Below are positions 8,930 to 17,795 of a stretch of 64,000 nucleotides of DNA, in pieces. The first letter of the stretch is position 1. Each line of letters begins with the position of its first letter. This DNA comes from Lachnospiraceae bacterium. GTDB taxonomy: Bacteria; Bacillota; Clostridia; Lachnospirales; Lachnospiraceae. The stretch spans positions 24,221 through 88,220 of the forward strand of contig JAAVZU010000106.1 of assembly GCA_022791815.1 (NCBI GenBank), read 5' to 3'. The notes beneath the pieces were generated by a model. That model was not told the DNA's origin. It was given only the letters and a program-made list of their open reading frames with translations, and did not search any database. The position numbers and the translations under genes were made by a program.

Positions 8930-9101
8930 AGGTTCTTCCCTTAATTCTTTATCCTAATAAACGTGATAGAAAAATTAACTGGTAAAGAAAGTAAAGTTTA
9001 ATAATAAGGATATTTATATTTGTAATTTATGAATTGACGTAAATAATAAAGTAAAATATAATATATTTGCAAAAGGCAATAAATGAATATGGAGGAAAAA
9101 G

Positions 9102-9581
9102 ATGAATAATGAAAATGAAAAAATAAAGTCTGATAGCAAGAAAAAGAAGTATATAGTAGGAATAATAGGAATAGGTTTCTTAGCTATAATAATGTTTCAT
9201 GTTTATAGGTTTAAATTTAATGAAAGTCATGAAGGGAGACAGTTAATATATTCAGGTATACGTACAAAGGAAGAGAATACAACTACCTTAAAAGTAGATT
9301 CATGGCTATCAAGAGGATTTATAGGTTATGTTGTGAAAACAGATCAGAAAGATATTTTTGACGAAAACGAATTAATTAAAGTGGAATTTGTTAATGATGT
9401 AGAAGTGGTATATGCTAATGGTGAGAAATTTGTATTTCATGAGGAAGAACCTAATGCCGAGGAGTGTTATATTAAACCTGGAAGCATTGTGCAGGTAAAA
9501 TATCATTTTTATGGAACTGGAGAGGATAATTATGGTGAAAACAGAATTGAACCAGAGAAAGTAATAGAAAATGGGAAATAA
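9102..9581 (+). CDS. Hypothetical membrane-anchored protein
   Basis: 159 residues with a clear GGAGG site. A basic N-terminus is followed by one membrane helix (about residues 18-36), then an extracytoplasmic strand-rich domain ending in a CYIKPGSIVQVKYHFYG segment. No family recognised. It overlaps the next gene by 11 bp, so the two were translated together; the partner is interrupted. Confidence 0.7.
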   Translation: MNNENEKIKSDSKKKKYIVGIIGIGFLAIIMFHVYRFKFNESHEGRQLIYSGIRTKEENTTTLKVDSWLSRGFIGYVVKTDQKDIFDENELIKVEFVNDVEVVYANGEKFVFHEEEPNAEECYIKPGSIVQVKYHFYGTGEDNYGENRIEPEKVIENGK

Positions 9582-10332
9582 GATTAACAAAAAAATAATA
9601 AGTATTGTGATAGTTAGTATAATCGTTATTGTTACGATTGCATCAACATGGTTTTATAAGAAGGGCAAATTTATAAGTAGACCAATTGGTGATTTGGTTG
9701 AAAAGATATTACAGTCAGAAAATATATCGGCGTGTAATATTGTAAAGATAGCAGACTATAAGGATATTTATGTTTATTTAGAAATACCAGAACCAACAGA
9801 GGAAGATATAAAGGAATATATAGATGGTGTACTGGAGGATTATCAACAAGAAGATCTTACAGAAGCATTTGTAAAAAGAAATTTTCAATGTGATTCTATA
9901 AAAGAATATAAAGAGAAAGCAGCAGAAGAAGTGGTGGAACAAAAAAAGGTTAGTCTTATTGTTGATGCAAGAAGTTCTGTATTGGATAAACTGATAGAGA
10001 ATTCCAAGTTTGTATTAGATGAAGAATGTGTATCAGATTAAGCCCTTACCATTGTAGAAGGATATGAAAATGAAGCACTAATTTCTAATATGACTTTAAA
10101 ACAATATTGTAAAAATGTACTTAAGATATCTTATGATGAACTATTTGAAAAAAGTTATGAAGAGAGTGCCAGATTAATAGAGAGTTATCTGATTATGGGA
10201 GCTATTGCTTATAAAGAATTTGGATACAAAGAAATAGGGAATGAAAAAGATTCCAACAATTTATATGAAGGATACCAAGAGTTGGAAAGTGAAGTGTATG
10301 CTTTGTTTATTAAGGCTGAAAAAGGATTTTAA
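9571..10332 (+). pseudogene. Trigger-factor C-domain-like membrane protein, split by a stop codon
   Basis: Two frames, 9571-10041 and 10090-10332, lie in the same phase and are separated only by TAA at 10039-10041. Reading through gives about 253 residues: a membrane anchor (10-27), a short domain with YVYLEIPEPTEEDIKEYID, and a helical region like the trigger factor/SurA chaperone C-domain (IKEYKEKAAEEVVEQKK, MTLKQYCKNVLKISYDELFEK, YLIMGAIAYKEFG). Between stop and next ATG the frame still encodes sensible protein (ALTIVEGYENEAL). A single tyrosine-to-stop change explains this. It overlaps the previous gene. Confidence 0.75.
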
Positions 10333-10444
10333 AAAATTTTTATCACAATATATCAAAATGGAACAAACATATCTATAAAGTGATTAAATTTACATAGATA
10401 AAATAAAAAAGTATAAAGTTTGCTTTTATACGGAAGGGAATAAA

Positions 10445-11846
10445 ATGAAGAAAACGAGAATATTGGCATTTTTGTGTGCAGGAATTTTATGTGCAAATGG
10501 TTTTTTTGGTATTCCTGTTTATGGACATGCCAAAACAAATGGAGAAAAAGTAAAGGAAAAATATGAGGAAAGGGTGGAAAAAAAGAAAGAAAAAGATATA
10601 AAAATCCAAAATAAGTTAAATCAAAAGTATAAAAAATTAGAAGACAAAATGTTGATTTCAAATAAAGGCAATGGAGATGTTAAATATAAAGATTACTATG
10701 CAGGAGCATATATTAATGAAGAACAACTGGTCGTTTGTGTTACTGATGATGCTGACATTCCAAAAGATGTTGTCGGAGATGAATATCGTATTGTTAAAAA
10801 TTCGTAACTGTTCAGAACCATGAACAGTTACGTTTAAGCCTATTATAATTCGCCTTCGGCGAAGGGCTTAAACATTATAGAATTTTATTTTTCTTACAAA
10901 ACACGCAGTAAATGCGTGTTTCTACCTGAATAGTTACAAAAATTCTTACAATGAGCTGGATGAAATAGTAGAGGAAATAGGTGATAGGTATTCCGGGATG
11001 TATGAGAAATATTCTAATAATACAGAAGAATATGTATTACTAAATTCTATAGCCGGTTTTGGAATTGATGAAGAACAAAACCTTGTGGAAGTGGATATTA
11101 TGGAGCTGGATGAAAAAAAGGAGAAAATGTTTCAAAAACTTTTTGGCAAATATGATTGTGTAAAATTACAAAATGCAGAAGGTAAAATGAAGGATTGTGC
11201 CTCTTATAAACCGGGAAGAGCGATTTATGTAGTTACAAGAAAAGAGGGAATTAATGTATACTGTAAAAAAGGCAGTATGGGGTATAGAGCATACAGAAAC
11301 ACTGCTTCAGGGGAAAGAAAATATGGCTTTGTTACTTGTGGACATGATTTTAAGGACTCTGTAGATGGGAAAGTATACACATCGAATGTTTTAAACGAAG
11401 TGATAGGAAAAGTTGGAAAGACGCAATATTCTGGTTCTGTAGATGCTGCCTTTATACGGCTGGCAAATGGTAATACAGTAAGCAATAAAACAGAATATTG
11501 CGATGCAAAAGGGAAGGATACTTCAAATGGAGATACTATTGCAAGTTTTACTTATATGTTAAGTGTTGCAAAAGGTGCTACCGTGTATAAAGTGGGAGCT
11601 AAATCTTTTAAAACCTCTGCAAAAGTACTAAATACAAAATACACTTATACAGTAGATGGAGTCAAGTTTACAAATTTAACAAAAACAGAAGATTTTTGTT
11701 CACCTGGAGATAGTGGCGGACTTGTATATACTTATTATGATAGTCAATATCAGCCATGTGGAATTGTTAAAGGAAAAGGTTCTGGATACACTGTATATGT
11801 AAAAGCATCAGAAATTGGAAGTGCAATAAATGCATACCCATATTAA
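10445..11846 (+). pseudogene. Secreted trypsin-like serine protease interrupted by a MITE
   Basis: The 5' part (10445-10807) encodes a signal peptide ending in PVYGHA and a charged propeptide-like region. The 3' part (open from about 10940, next ATG at 10998) holds a chymotrypsin-fold protease with histidine in FVTCGHDF, aspartate in GSVDAAF and serine in SPGDSGG. A 134-bp element (10804-10937) with an 8-bp duplication AAAAATTC separates them. Removing element plus one repeat gives a continuous 419-residue reading frame, passing from YRIVKNS into YNELDEIVEEIGDRY. The protease is thus a recent knockout unless the 3' part is translated separately. A strong terminator follows at 11891. Confidence 0.88.
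10804..10937 (+). mobile_element. GTAAC-type MITE, intact composite copy with perfect target duplication
   Basis: 134 bp. The left end is GTAACTGTTCA and the right end TGAATAGTTAC (imperfect inverted repeats). Inside are three hairpins: the end palindrome (GTAACTGTTCA...TGAACAGTTAC), GTTTAAGCC...GGCTTAAAC, and AACACGCA-gtaaa-TGCGTGTT. It is flanked by AAAAATTC at 10796-10803 and 10938-10945. It has no coding capacity, so it depends on a transposase elsewhere. The GTAA ends and 8-bp duplications resemble IS66-family elements. Confidence 0.88.
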
Positions 11847-11890
11847 AATGTGGAGTAATTTAAAAATGGATTGTTGATAGAGAGATGTAT

Positions 11891-11927
11891 AGAGAAACTT
11901 GCTATTATTGCAAGTTTCTCTTTTTTA
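11891..11927 (+). terminator. Intrinsic terminator after the protease gene
   Basis: Perfect 12-bp stem AGAGAAACTTGC / GCAAGTTTCTCT with a 7-base loop, followed by TTTTTT. Confidence 0.92.
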
Positions 11928-11981
11928 GGGTTATAAATTCGATATAATAATAACAAATTAAAATAGAAGGAGGAGAAAAAT

Positions 11982-12756
11982 GTGGTTTATGAAATTATGC
12001 ATAGGGAAAATATTGTTGCAAGGCTAAATACAAATGGGGAGTGCACAATAATAAAACCAGATTTTCTGCCTTATCATTTATATTTAGAAGAAGAAAAAGA
12101 CATAGACAGCCGCATGAATAATATAATGAATTTTTATTATTGGTGTGCCACCAGAGTTTTAACATTAGACAGAAAATATGCGAAAGAAATTTTAAACAGC
12201 ATAGGTGTAACACAGGTAACTACAGATAGAGACAGAGCAAAGATTGCCCTTTCTTATCATTGTCTTTCTTTGGCGGATATTTATTGGGTGAGGGAAGAGG
12301 GGGAAGAAATTGCTTTTGCAGAAATAAACTTATATGACAATCATCTTAGCAATGCATTTGTAGATGTATCATTGCGTGGAAAGCAGATGACTATAGGGAA
12401 TAAAGAATTGGCACACGATTTATCTACTAATGGTTGTTTTCCCAAGGCATGGACAAGAACAGAAAAGGGATTTTCATTATTAAAAGATGGTGGGGAACGT
12501 GCAATAGAAAATGAACTGCTTGCCAGTTGTATCTGTCAATGTTTTTCCAGCAGGCAAGTAGTTTTTTATAAAGATTATTATAAGGGAGAGCAGGTATCTT
12601 TTGCCCAAGATTATGACACAGAAAGATGCCGCCATACAAGCGGTAGAACAAGTAGGTTTAAACCAAAGACAAGACATAAAAGAAGAATGGTTTTTAAATA
12701 GAAAAAGTGAATATAAAATGTTTCAAAAAAGGATGGCACTTTTAAAAAATATTTAA
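11982..12756 (+). pseudogene. HipA-like kinase, internally deleted and frameshifted
   Basis: An AAGGAGGAG site precedes a GTG start. The first ~205 residues match the N-terminal part of a Clostridial HipA-like kinase family as I remember it (MNNIMNFYYWCATRVLTLDRKYAKEIL, DVSLRGKQMT). The frame then switches to an unrelated arginine-rich tail. In another frame, bases 12617-12756 encode the expected family C-terminus (QKDAAIQAVEQVGLNQRQDI ... MFQKRMALLKNI). The middle of the gene, including the kinase catalytic core, has been lost with a frameshift. Confidence 0.7.
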
Positions 12757-12815
12757 GAGGAATAGCAGAATGATTCTATTTAAGATTAGTTTTTCATATA
12801 TTTAAGAAAGGCAGC

Positions 12816-13445
12816 TTGGGAGTTGGAGAGATGATTCACTATATTTGGGGATTTATGATTGTAATAGGAATCGTAGTAAGTGTGATAACCGGGGAAACGG
12901 CATCTGTAAATACATCAGTAATTGATGGAGCGAAAGATGCTGTTTCCCTTTGTATTACCATGTTAGGTATTATGGCTTTTTGGACGGGACTTATGGAAGT
13001 GGCAAAAGAAGCAGGGATTATAGGATATCTAACAAGAAAATTGGAGAAAATATTAGGCTGGCTCTTCCCAGGAGTTCCCAAAGATCATGTGGCACGGGAA
13101 TATATGGCATCTAATATGATTGCAAATATTATGGGTCTTGGCTGGGCGGCTACACCTATGGGGTTAAAAGCTATGGGGGAATTAGCAAAACTTGAAGAAG
13201 AAAATCCAACTGTGCCAAAAGGAACTGCAAGTAGGGCAATGTGTACCTTTTTGATTATCAATGTTTCTTCACTTCAGTTGATTCCTATTAACGTGATTGC
13301 TTATCGTAGTCAATATGGTAGTGTAAATCCAGCGGCAATTCTTGGTCCTGGATTGGTGGCAACATTTATTAGTACTGCGGTTGCTATAATTTTTTGTAAG
13401 ATTATGGATCATTGTTCTAAAGAAAACAAGCTAATTAAAATGTGA
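12816..13445 (+). CDS. spmA: Spore maturation protein A
   Basis: An integral membrane protein of the SpmA type: GAKDAVSLCITMLGIMAFWTGLM and the conserved NMIANIMGLGWAATPMGLKAM segment. It is implicated in spore core dehydration and cortex maturation. The start may be TTG at 12816 (AAAGG upstream) or ATG at 12831; neither is clear-cut. In most spore formers spmA is followed directly by spmB, but here spmB lies 13 kb downstream at 26419. A palindromic element begins 5 bp after the stop codon. Confidence 0.92.
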   Translation: MGVGEMIHYIWGFMIVIGIVVSVITGETASVNTSVIDGAKDAVSLCITMLGIMAFWTGLMEVAKEAGIIGYLTRKLEKILGWLFPGVPKDHVAREYMASNMIANIMGLGWAATPMGLKAMGELAKLEEENPTVPKGTASRAMCTFLIINVSSLQLIPINVIAYRSQYGSVNPAAILGPGLVATFISTAVAIIFCKIMDHCSKENKLIKM

Positions 13446-13450
13446 TAATC

Positions 13451-13587
13451 GTAACATTTTAGGTAGGTCTTGCGCAATTTGCTGTGCAAGACCATAAGAA
13501 CGATTAAAACAGGATTGGAATTGGGCAATTTATAATGCCAAGCTTGCCCAATTTGGTAACAGGGCAGCCTTCTGGCTGAACTGTTAC
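13451..13587 (-). mobile_element. GTAAC-type MITE, composite copy in reverse orientation
   Basis: 137 bp. On the minus strand it starts with the end palindrome (GTAACAGTTCAGCC...), continues with hairpin ATTGGGCAA/TTGCCCAAT and hairpin GGTCTTGCACA/TGCGCAAGACC, and ends TAAAATGTTAC. The order matches the copy at 10804. Both flanks carry GATAAT (tgataatc on the left, gataatac on the right), consistent with a slightly eroded duplication. It sits between spmA and the exonuclease gene. Confidence 0.78.
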
Positions 13588-13813
13588 GATAATACTGGTT
13601 AATTTGTTAAATAAAGATAGAATTTAGTTTATAAATATGATAGGATAAAGGCAGTGGGAAAATAAAGTTGATAAAATATGAATTCTTATGAAATAATTGA
13701 GTAAACTTTATATTGTATATAGTTAGACTGATGTATGAGCATATTTCTATTTTGAACAATTAAGGATTTAATGTAGTTTTGTAGGGGGAACAGAAGAGTT
13801 TAGGGGGAGCAAC
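13588..13813. other. Intergenic spacer before the exonuclease gene
   Basis: AT-rich sequence without open frames or obvious hairpins. It presumably holds the promoter for the 13814 gene, but no clear -35/-10 pair stands out. Confidence 0.4.
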
Positions 13814-14461
13814 ATGCGATATATTTTTGTAGATTTGGAGATGAATCCAATAGCTAGAAGTTATAAGCAAGAGAGAAAAATATGTAAGACAGAGATAATT
13901 GAAATTGGTGCAGTCATGCTTGATGAAAGTATGATAGAGGTGGATTCCTATAAAAAATATATAAAGCCAGAGTATAATAAAAGAATTGAACAAAATATTC
14001 GTAATCTTACTGGAATTCAAGACAAAGATGTAGCGAAAGGTGTATCTTTTGAAGAAATGTGGACGGATTTTGTTGAATGGTGTGGAGATGATTGTATTAT
14101 ATATACATGGAGTGCCAATGATACCCATCAGATAAAAAAAGAGATTCGTTTAAAGAAATTAAAAGAACAGAAATATCAATCCTTTTTGGAATCATGGAGA
14201 GATTTGCAGAAGGAATTTGGAGAATTAGTTGGGATTAAGAAAAATATTTCTTTGGAATGTGCAGTGGGAGCAGTAGGTGCAAAGTTTCAAGGAAGTCAGC
14301 ATGACGCCTTATGTGATTCCAGAAATACTGCAGAGATATTTCGTGTAACACAAGATGAAAACAAATGCAAAAAGGCAATGCAATATATTATTGAATTGTT
14401 TAAAGAAAAAGAGAATCTTACTTTTAGTATGGGAGATTTAATTGCAAAGTGTATGAAATAG
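13814..14461 (+). CDS. DnaQ-like 3'-5' exonuclease (DEDDh)
   Basis: 215 residues with GGGGGAG before the ATG. The catalytic acids are D7 and E9 in IFVDLEMN, the aspartate in YTWSANDTHQIKKE, and the HDALCDSRNT motif supplying the general-base histidine and last aspartate. This is the compact exonuclease form seen in KapD/ExoX-like proteins and not fused to a polymerase. Substrate unknown (DNA or RNA ends). It is followed by a 31-bp palindromic element that may act as a 3' hairpin. Confidence 0.88.
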   Translation: MRYIFVDLEMNPIARSYKQERKICKTEIIEIGAVMLDESMIEVDSYKKYIKPEYNKRIEQNIRNLTGIQDKDVAKGVSFEEMWTDFVEWCGDDCIIYTWSANDTHQIKKEIRLKKLKEQKYQSFLESWRDLQKEFGELVGIKKNISLECAVGAVGAKFQGSQHDALCDSRNTAEIFRVTQDENKCKKAMQYIIELFKEKENLTFSMGDLIAKCMK

Positions 14462-14484
14462 TAAAGTGTGTAGAGAAGTTGTTT

Positions 14485-14515
14485 GTAACAGTTTAGCCTG
14501 TGTGCGAACTGTTAC
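14485..14515 (+). mobile_element. Solo GTAAC palindrome with perfect 8-bp target duplication
   Basis: 31 bp. Arms GTAACAGTTTAGCC and GCGAACTGTTAC form a hairpin. The flanks are identical: AGTTGTTT at 14477-14484 and 14516-14523. This is the clearest solo copy and shows that the palindrome alone was inserted, or was left after deletion within a longer copy. Confidence 0.85.
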
Positions 14516-14589
14516 AGTTGTTTTCATAAGTTTATTTGTTGGATTTTCGGAATTAATTCAAAATTATATAAAAAAATATAAAAAAGGGG

Positions 14590-14618
14590 TTGCATTTTTT
14601 TTTCGGATTGTATATAAT
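14590..14618 (+). promoter_or_regulatory. Promoter of tRNA-Lys
   Basis: -35 TTGCAT (14590-14595), 17-bp spacer, -10 TATAAT (14613-14618), 20 bp before the tRNA. Confidence 0.8.
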
Positions 14619-14638
14619 ATAATTCGTCAGTAAGACAA

Positions 14639-14711
14639 GCGCCTCTAGCTCAGTTGGTAGAGCACCTGACTCTTAATCAGGGTGTCCAGGGTTCGAACCC
14701 CTGGAGGCGCA
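14639..14711 (+). tRNA. tRNA-Lys (anticodon CTT)
   Basis: 73 nt with full cloverleaf: acceptor GCGCCTC/GAGGCGC, D-arm GCTC...GAGC, anticodon arm CCTGA-CTCTTAA-TCAGG with anticodon CTT, T-arm CAGGG-TTCGAAC-CCCTG, discriminator A. The CCA end is not encoded. Confidence 0.97.
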
Positions 14712-14716
14712 CGCAA

Positions 14717-14760
14717 AGGTCCTAGTTTGACAGTGTGAACTGTTGAGTTGGGGCTTTTTC
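14717..14760 (+). terminator. Terminator after tRNA-Lys
   Basis: Imperfect stem between GTCCTAGTTTGACAGT and AACTGTTGAGTTGGGGC, followed by TTTTTCTTTTT. Confidence 0.7.
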
Positions 14761-14988
14761 TTTTTATCTTAATTTTGCAACAGAAGTAATAATTCTTTTC
14801 TAGCATTATCATTTAAACTTACTGCTTGACATCTATTTCTTTCCACTTTATACTAATATAAAATGCAAATGATTTGCAATTGTGAAATGTTAAGTTTCTA
14901 AATTTCAATTATGTAAACTTACATGTTTTCTTTGGCAGCTTAATTTAAGAATGAAAGTGTCAGTTAATGAAAGCATGGAGAGATTTTT

Positions 14989-15096
14989 ATGCATGACAAA
15001 ATCAAACAATACTATAAAGAAATATGGGGTTATAGTGGAGAAGATGAACAAGCGATGATGGATGATGAAGGCTTTATTATAAATGAAAGGGACTAA
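14989..15096 (+). CDS. Short ORF, possible gene remnant
   Basis: 35 codons from ATG (MHDKIKQYYKEIWG, then an acidic GEDEQAMMDDEGF stretch). Only a weak GGAG lies upstream. The stop overlaps closely with another short frame beginning one base later (15098-15157, starting MTEKHYFQDF, 19 codons), a spacing typical of co-translated genes. The second frame seems to be the front of a truncated gene. No family recognised. Confidence 0.35.
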   Translation: MHDKIKQYYKEIWGYSGEDEQAMMDDEGFIINERD

Positions 15097-15195
15097 AATG
15101 ACAGAAAAACATTATTTTCAAGATTTTACTATCTCTGATGATAGGCTAAACGGGTAAAGTTTTTCTTGAAGCAAGTTCTAAATAAAAGGTGAATT

Positions 15196-15657
15196 ATGAA
15201 TAATAATGATTTTAAACAACATTTTATAAATATGCTTTCTGCATGGGATATAGAATATTATGAAAAACAATATACAATAACTCAAACATATGAAAAAGAT
15301 AAAGTATATAATTCGTATTATAGTTTTAATTTTTTTCTGACGATTTTTGGTGTTATTGCTTTTGAAATATTTGTTATGATAGCAAAGCATAGTGCTGCAA
15401 TATTTCAAAAAAGGGAATTGAAAAACAATTTTAGGCACGAGTTTGCTATTATTCAAGAAAGATTAAGTAGAATATATGATTTAGATGAGTGGTCTTTTGG
15501 AGTAGAAAGAATAGATGAGATGGAACAGAATCATTCAAGAGAGGGGTATACTCCATCTGATTATGAACATTTGGGTATTCCGAAAGATACCAGTCGTTGT
15601 TATTTAGTTTATCTTTACGAATCAGCACCATTTGCAGATAATATTATGGGATATTAA
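15196..15657 (+). CDS. Hypothetical protein with one membrane helix
   Basis: 153 residues preceded by AAAGGTG. A charged N-terminus, a hydrophobic helix (FFLTIFGVIAFEIFVMI, about 47-63), then a soluble region ending GYTPSDYEHLGIPKDTSRC. I do not recognise the family. It may belong with the short upstream frames as a partly eroded accessory cluster. Confidence 0.55.
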   Translation: MNNNDFKQHFINMLSAWDIEYYEKQYTITQTYEKDKVYNSYYSFNFFLTIFGVIAFEIFVMIAKHSAAIFQKRELKNNFRHEFAIIQERLSRIYDLDEWSFGVERIDEMEQNHSREGYTPSDYEHLGIPKDTSRCYLVYLYESAPFADNIMGY

Positions 15658-15664
15658 ATTATAA

Positions 15665-15693
15665 TGTAATTGTTCATAGTTTTAAGTAGTTAC
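15665..15693 (+). repeat. Decayed GTAAC palindrome
   Basis: GTAATTGTTCA...TTAAGTAGTTAC matches the ends of the dispersed palindrome family with several substitutions. It lies between the 15196 ORF and zur. Confidence 0.5.
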
Positions 15694-15745
15694 ACTATTA
15701 CTCATAATGACTAAATAGGGATGAAAAAAGAAAGGAAGAATCTTT

Positions 15746-16150
15746 GTGCAAAAAACATATCGGACAAGATGTAGGGACAATATTATGTCATATTTAGAAA
15801 ACAATCAAGAAAGCAGTTTTAGTGCGTATGATGTTCATGCATATTTACAAAGTAAAGATATACAAGTGAATTTGACAACAATCTACCGTAATTTAGATAA
15901 ATTGATGGAGAGCGGTATTCTGATGAAACATAAGACTGCTGGAGATGAATGTTGTAAATACCAATATGTGAAGCCGCATGGAAACTGTCAGGAACATATC
16001 CACATGAAATGTAGAAAATGTGGTAAAATATTTCATTTGGAATGTAGTTTTATGAAGGAAATTTCCATGCACTTACAAAAAGAGCATAAATTTACTTTGG
16101 AATGTAATGGCTCTATTTTGGTAGGGTTATGTGAACTTTGCAACAAGTAG
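15746..16150 (+). CDS. zur: Fur-family metal regulator, probably Zur
   Basis: 134 residues from GTG with AAGGAAG upstream. Winged-helix part with VNLTTIYRNLDKLMESGIL, then HIHMKCRKCGKIFHLEC and a terminal CELC pair, forming the structural zinc site of the Fur family. Assignment as Zur rests on the directly following zinc-type ABC importer genes znuC and znuB. It would repress them when zinc is sufficient. No convincing Zur box was identified by eye upstream. Confidence 0.88.
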   Translation: MQKTYRTRCRDNIMSYLENNQESSFSAYDVHAYLQSKDIQVNLTTIYRNLDKLMESGILMKHKTAGDECCKYQYVKPHGNCQEHIHMKCRKCGKIFHLECSFMKEISMHLQKEHKFTLECNGSILVGLCELCNK

Positions 16151-16176
16151 GTTTACAGTAAAGGAGAGATGGAATA

Positions 16177-16899
16177 ATGGCATATATCAGTTGTAAAGAT
16201 ATGACCTTAGGATATGAAGGAGAAATCGTAGCAGAGCATATTTCCTTTTCTGTGGAGAAGGGAGATTATCTTTGCATTGTAGGAGAAAATGGGGCAGGGA
16301 AAAGTACCTTGATGAAAACCTTGTTACAGCTTATCCGTCCTTTAGAAGGAGAATTAGAGACAGGAGAGGGATTGAAGGCACATGAGATAGGATATCTGCC
16401 TCAACAGACTATTGTCCAGAAAGATTTTCCAGCATCCGTTTGGGAAATTGTACTTTCTGGTACTTTGTCTAAATGTGGCAGGAGACCTTTTTATGGAAAA
16501 GAAGAAAAAAAATTAGCAAAAGAAAGTATAGAAAAAATGGATATTTGGAATTTGCGGAAAAAATGTTACCGTGATTTATCTGGTGGGCAGCAACAAAGAG
16601 TTTTACTTGCAAGAGCCCTTTGTGCCACATCAAAACTTCTTCTTTTAGATGAACCAGTGACAGGACTTGATCCTAAGGTAACAGTAGAATTTTACCAGCT
16701 CATTCAAAAATTAAATAAAGAAGGAATTTCCATTATAATGGTGTCTCATGACATTCATGCTGCGGTTGCTTATGCTAGTCATATTCTGCATTTAGAAAAA
16801 GATAATACATTTTTTGGAACAAAAAAAGAGTATTTAGAAAGTGATGCATGGAATGTATTTCAAAATATTGAAAAGGAAGGGAGCAAAAAATCATGTTAG
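16177..16899 (+). CDS. znuC: Zinc/manganese ABC transporter ATP-binding protein
   Basis: 240 residues. Walker A GENGAGKST, signature LSGGQQQRV, Walker B LLLLDEPVTGLDP and switch histidine in MVSHDIHAAV. It has the length and gene context of ZnuC-type importers (Zur before, ABC-3 permease after). A good GGAGAG site precedes the ATG, and the stop overlaps the permease start by 7 bp. No substrate-binding protein gene lies alongside, so it must be elsewhere. Confidence 0.93.
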   Translation: MAYISCKDMTLGYEGEIVAEHISFSVEKGDYLCIVGENGAGKSTLMKTLLQLIRPLEGELETGEGLKAHEIGYLPQQTIVQKDFPASVWEIVLSGTLSKCGRRPFYGKEEKKLAKESIEKMDIWNLRKKCYRDLSGGQQQRVLLARALCATSKLLLLDEPVTGLDPKVTVEFYQLIQKLNKEGISIIMVSHDIHAAVAYASHILHLEKDNTFFGTKKEYLESDAWNVFQNIEKEGSKKSC

Positions 16900-17726
16900 A
16901 ACAGTTACAATATTACTTGCAGTACCCTTTCGTACGATATGCCTTAGTAGTAGGAACTTTAATTGCCCTTTGTTCCTCGCTTCTTGGAGTGACATTAGTA
17001 TTAAAGAGATTCTCCTTTATTGGTGACGGATTATCTCATGTTGCATTTGGAGCTATGTCAGTAGCAACTATAATTGACTTTGTCAGCGATACAGTTTTTG
17101 TTATGCCAGTAACTGTAATAGCAGCAGTGTTGCTGCTTCGTACTGGGCAAAATACAAAAATAAAGGGGGATGCGGCGATAGCCATGCTATCGGTTGGTTC
17201 TCTTGCTGTGGGTTATATGGTATTGAATTTGTTTTCTACATCTGCTAATATTGCTGGAGATGTGTGCAGTACATTATTTGGCTCTACCTCTATTCTTACT
17301 CTGACAAAAGCAGATGTGTGGATATGTGTAGCAATGTCTATGGTGGTTGTGGTATTATTCTGTTTATTTTACAATCGGATATTTGCAGTAACCTTTGACG
17401 AGAATTTCGCAAAGGCAACAGGTACAAAAGCAGACGTGTATAATCTCTTAATTGCTATTATTACAGCCATTATTATTGTATTGGCAATGAATTTGGTAGG
17501 TTCGCTGCTTATTTCTGCTTTGATAATTTTTCCATCCTTGTCAGCTATGCGTGTGATTAAAAATTTTAAAGGTGTAGTAATTTATTCTGCTATTATTTCA
17601 GTATGTTGTGCTTTATTTGGAATGATAATCTCAATTATATCTGATACACCAGTAGGATCTACAATTGTAGTGGCTAACATAGTTGTATTTTTTCTTAATT
17701 GTCTGATAGGGAAGGTAATAAAGTAG
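16893..17726 (+). CDS. znuB: Zinc/manganese ABC transporter permease (ABC-3)
   Basis: 277 residues with about eight hydrophobic segments. It shows the ABC-3 features GTLIALCSSLLGVTLVLKR, FIGDGLSHVAFGAM and the later NLLIAIITAIIIVLAMNLVG / LIIFPSLSAMR. Translationally coupled to znuC. A composite palindromic element lies 70 bp downstream, between this gene and the convergent phospholipase C-like gene. Confidence 0.93.
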   Translation: MLEQLQYYLQYPFVRYALVVGTLIALCSSLLGVTLVLKRFSFIGDGLSHVAFGAMSVATIIDFVSDTVFVMPVTVIAAVLLLRTGQNTKIKGDAAIAMLSVGSLAVGYMVLNLFSTSANIAGDVCSTLFGSTSILTLTKADVWICVAMSMVVVVLFCLFYNRIFAVTFDENFAKATGTKADVYNLLIAIITAIIIVLAMNLVGSLLISALIIFPSLSAMRVIKNFKGVVIYSAIISVCCALFGMIISIISDTPVGSTIVVANIVVFFLNCLIGKVIK

Positions 17727-17795
17727 ATAAAGCTGTAGGATTATAGCTTACAGATAGAATTTTGCACTTGTTGCAAAGTTTGTAAAAAAGAGATA

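Noticed and set aside
10039..10041. Programmed stop-codon readthrough at the split trigger-factor-like gene (and at 42965)
   Set aside because: Both stops are plain TAA with no obvious recoding signal, and the surrounding genes are also decaying; simple nonsense mutation is more economical.
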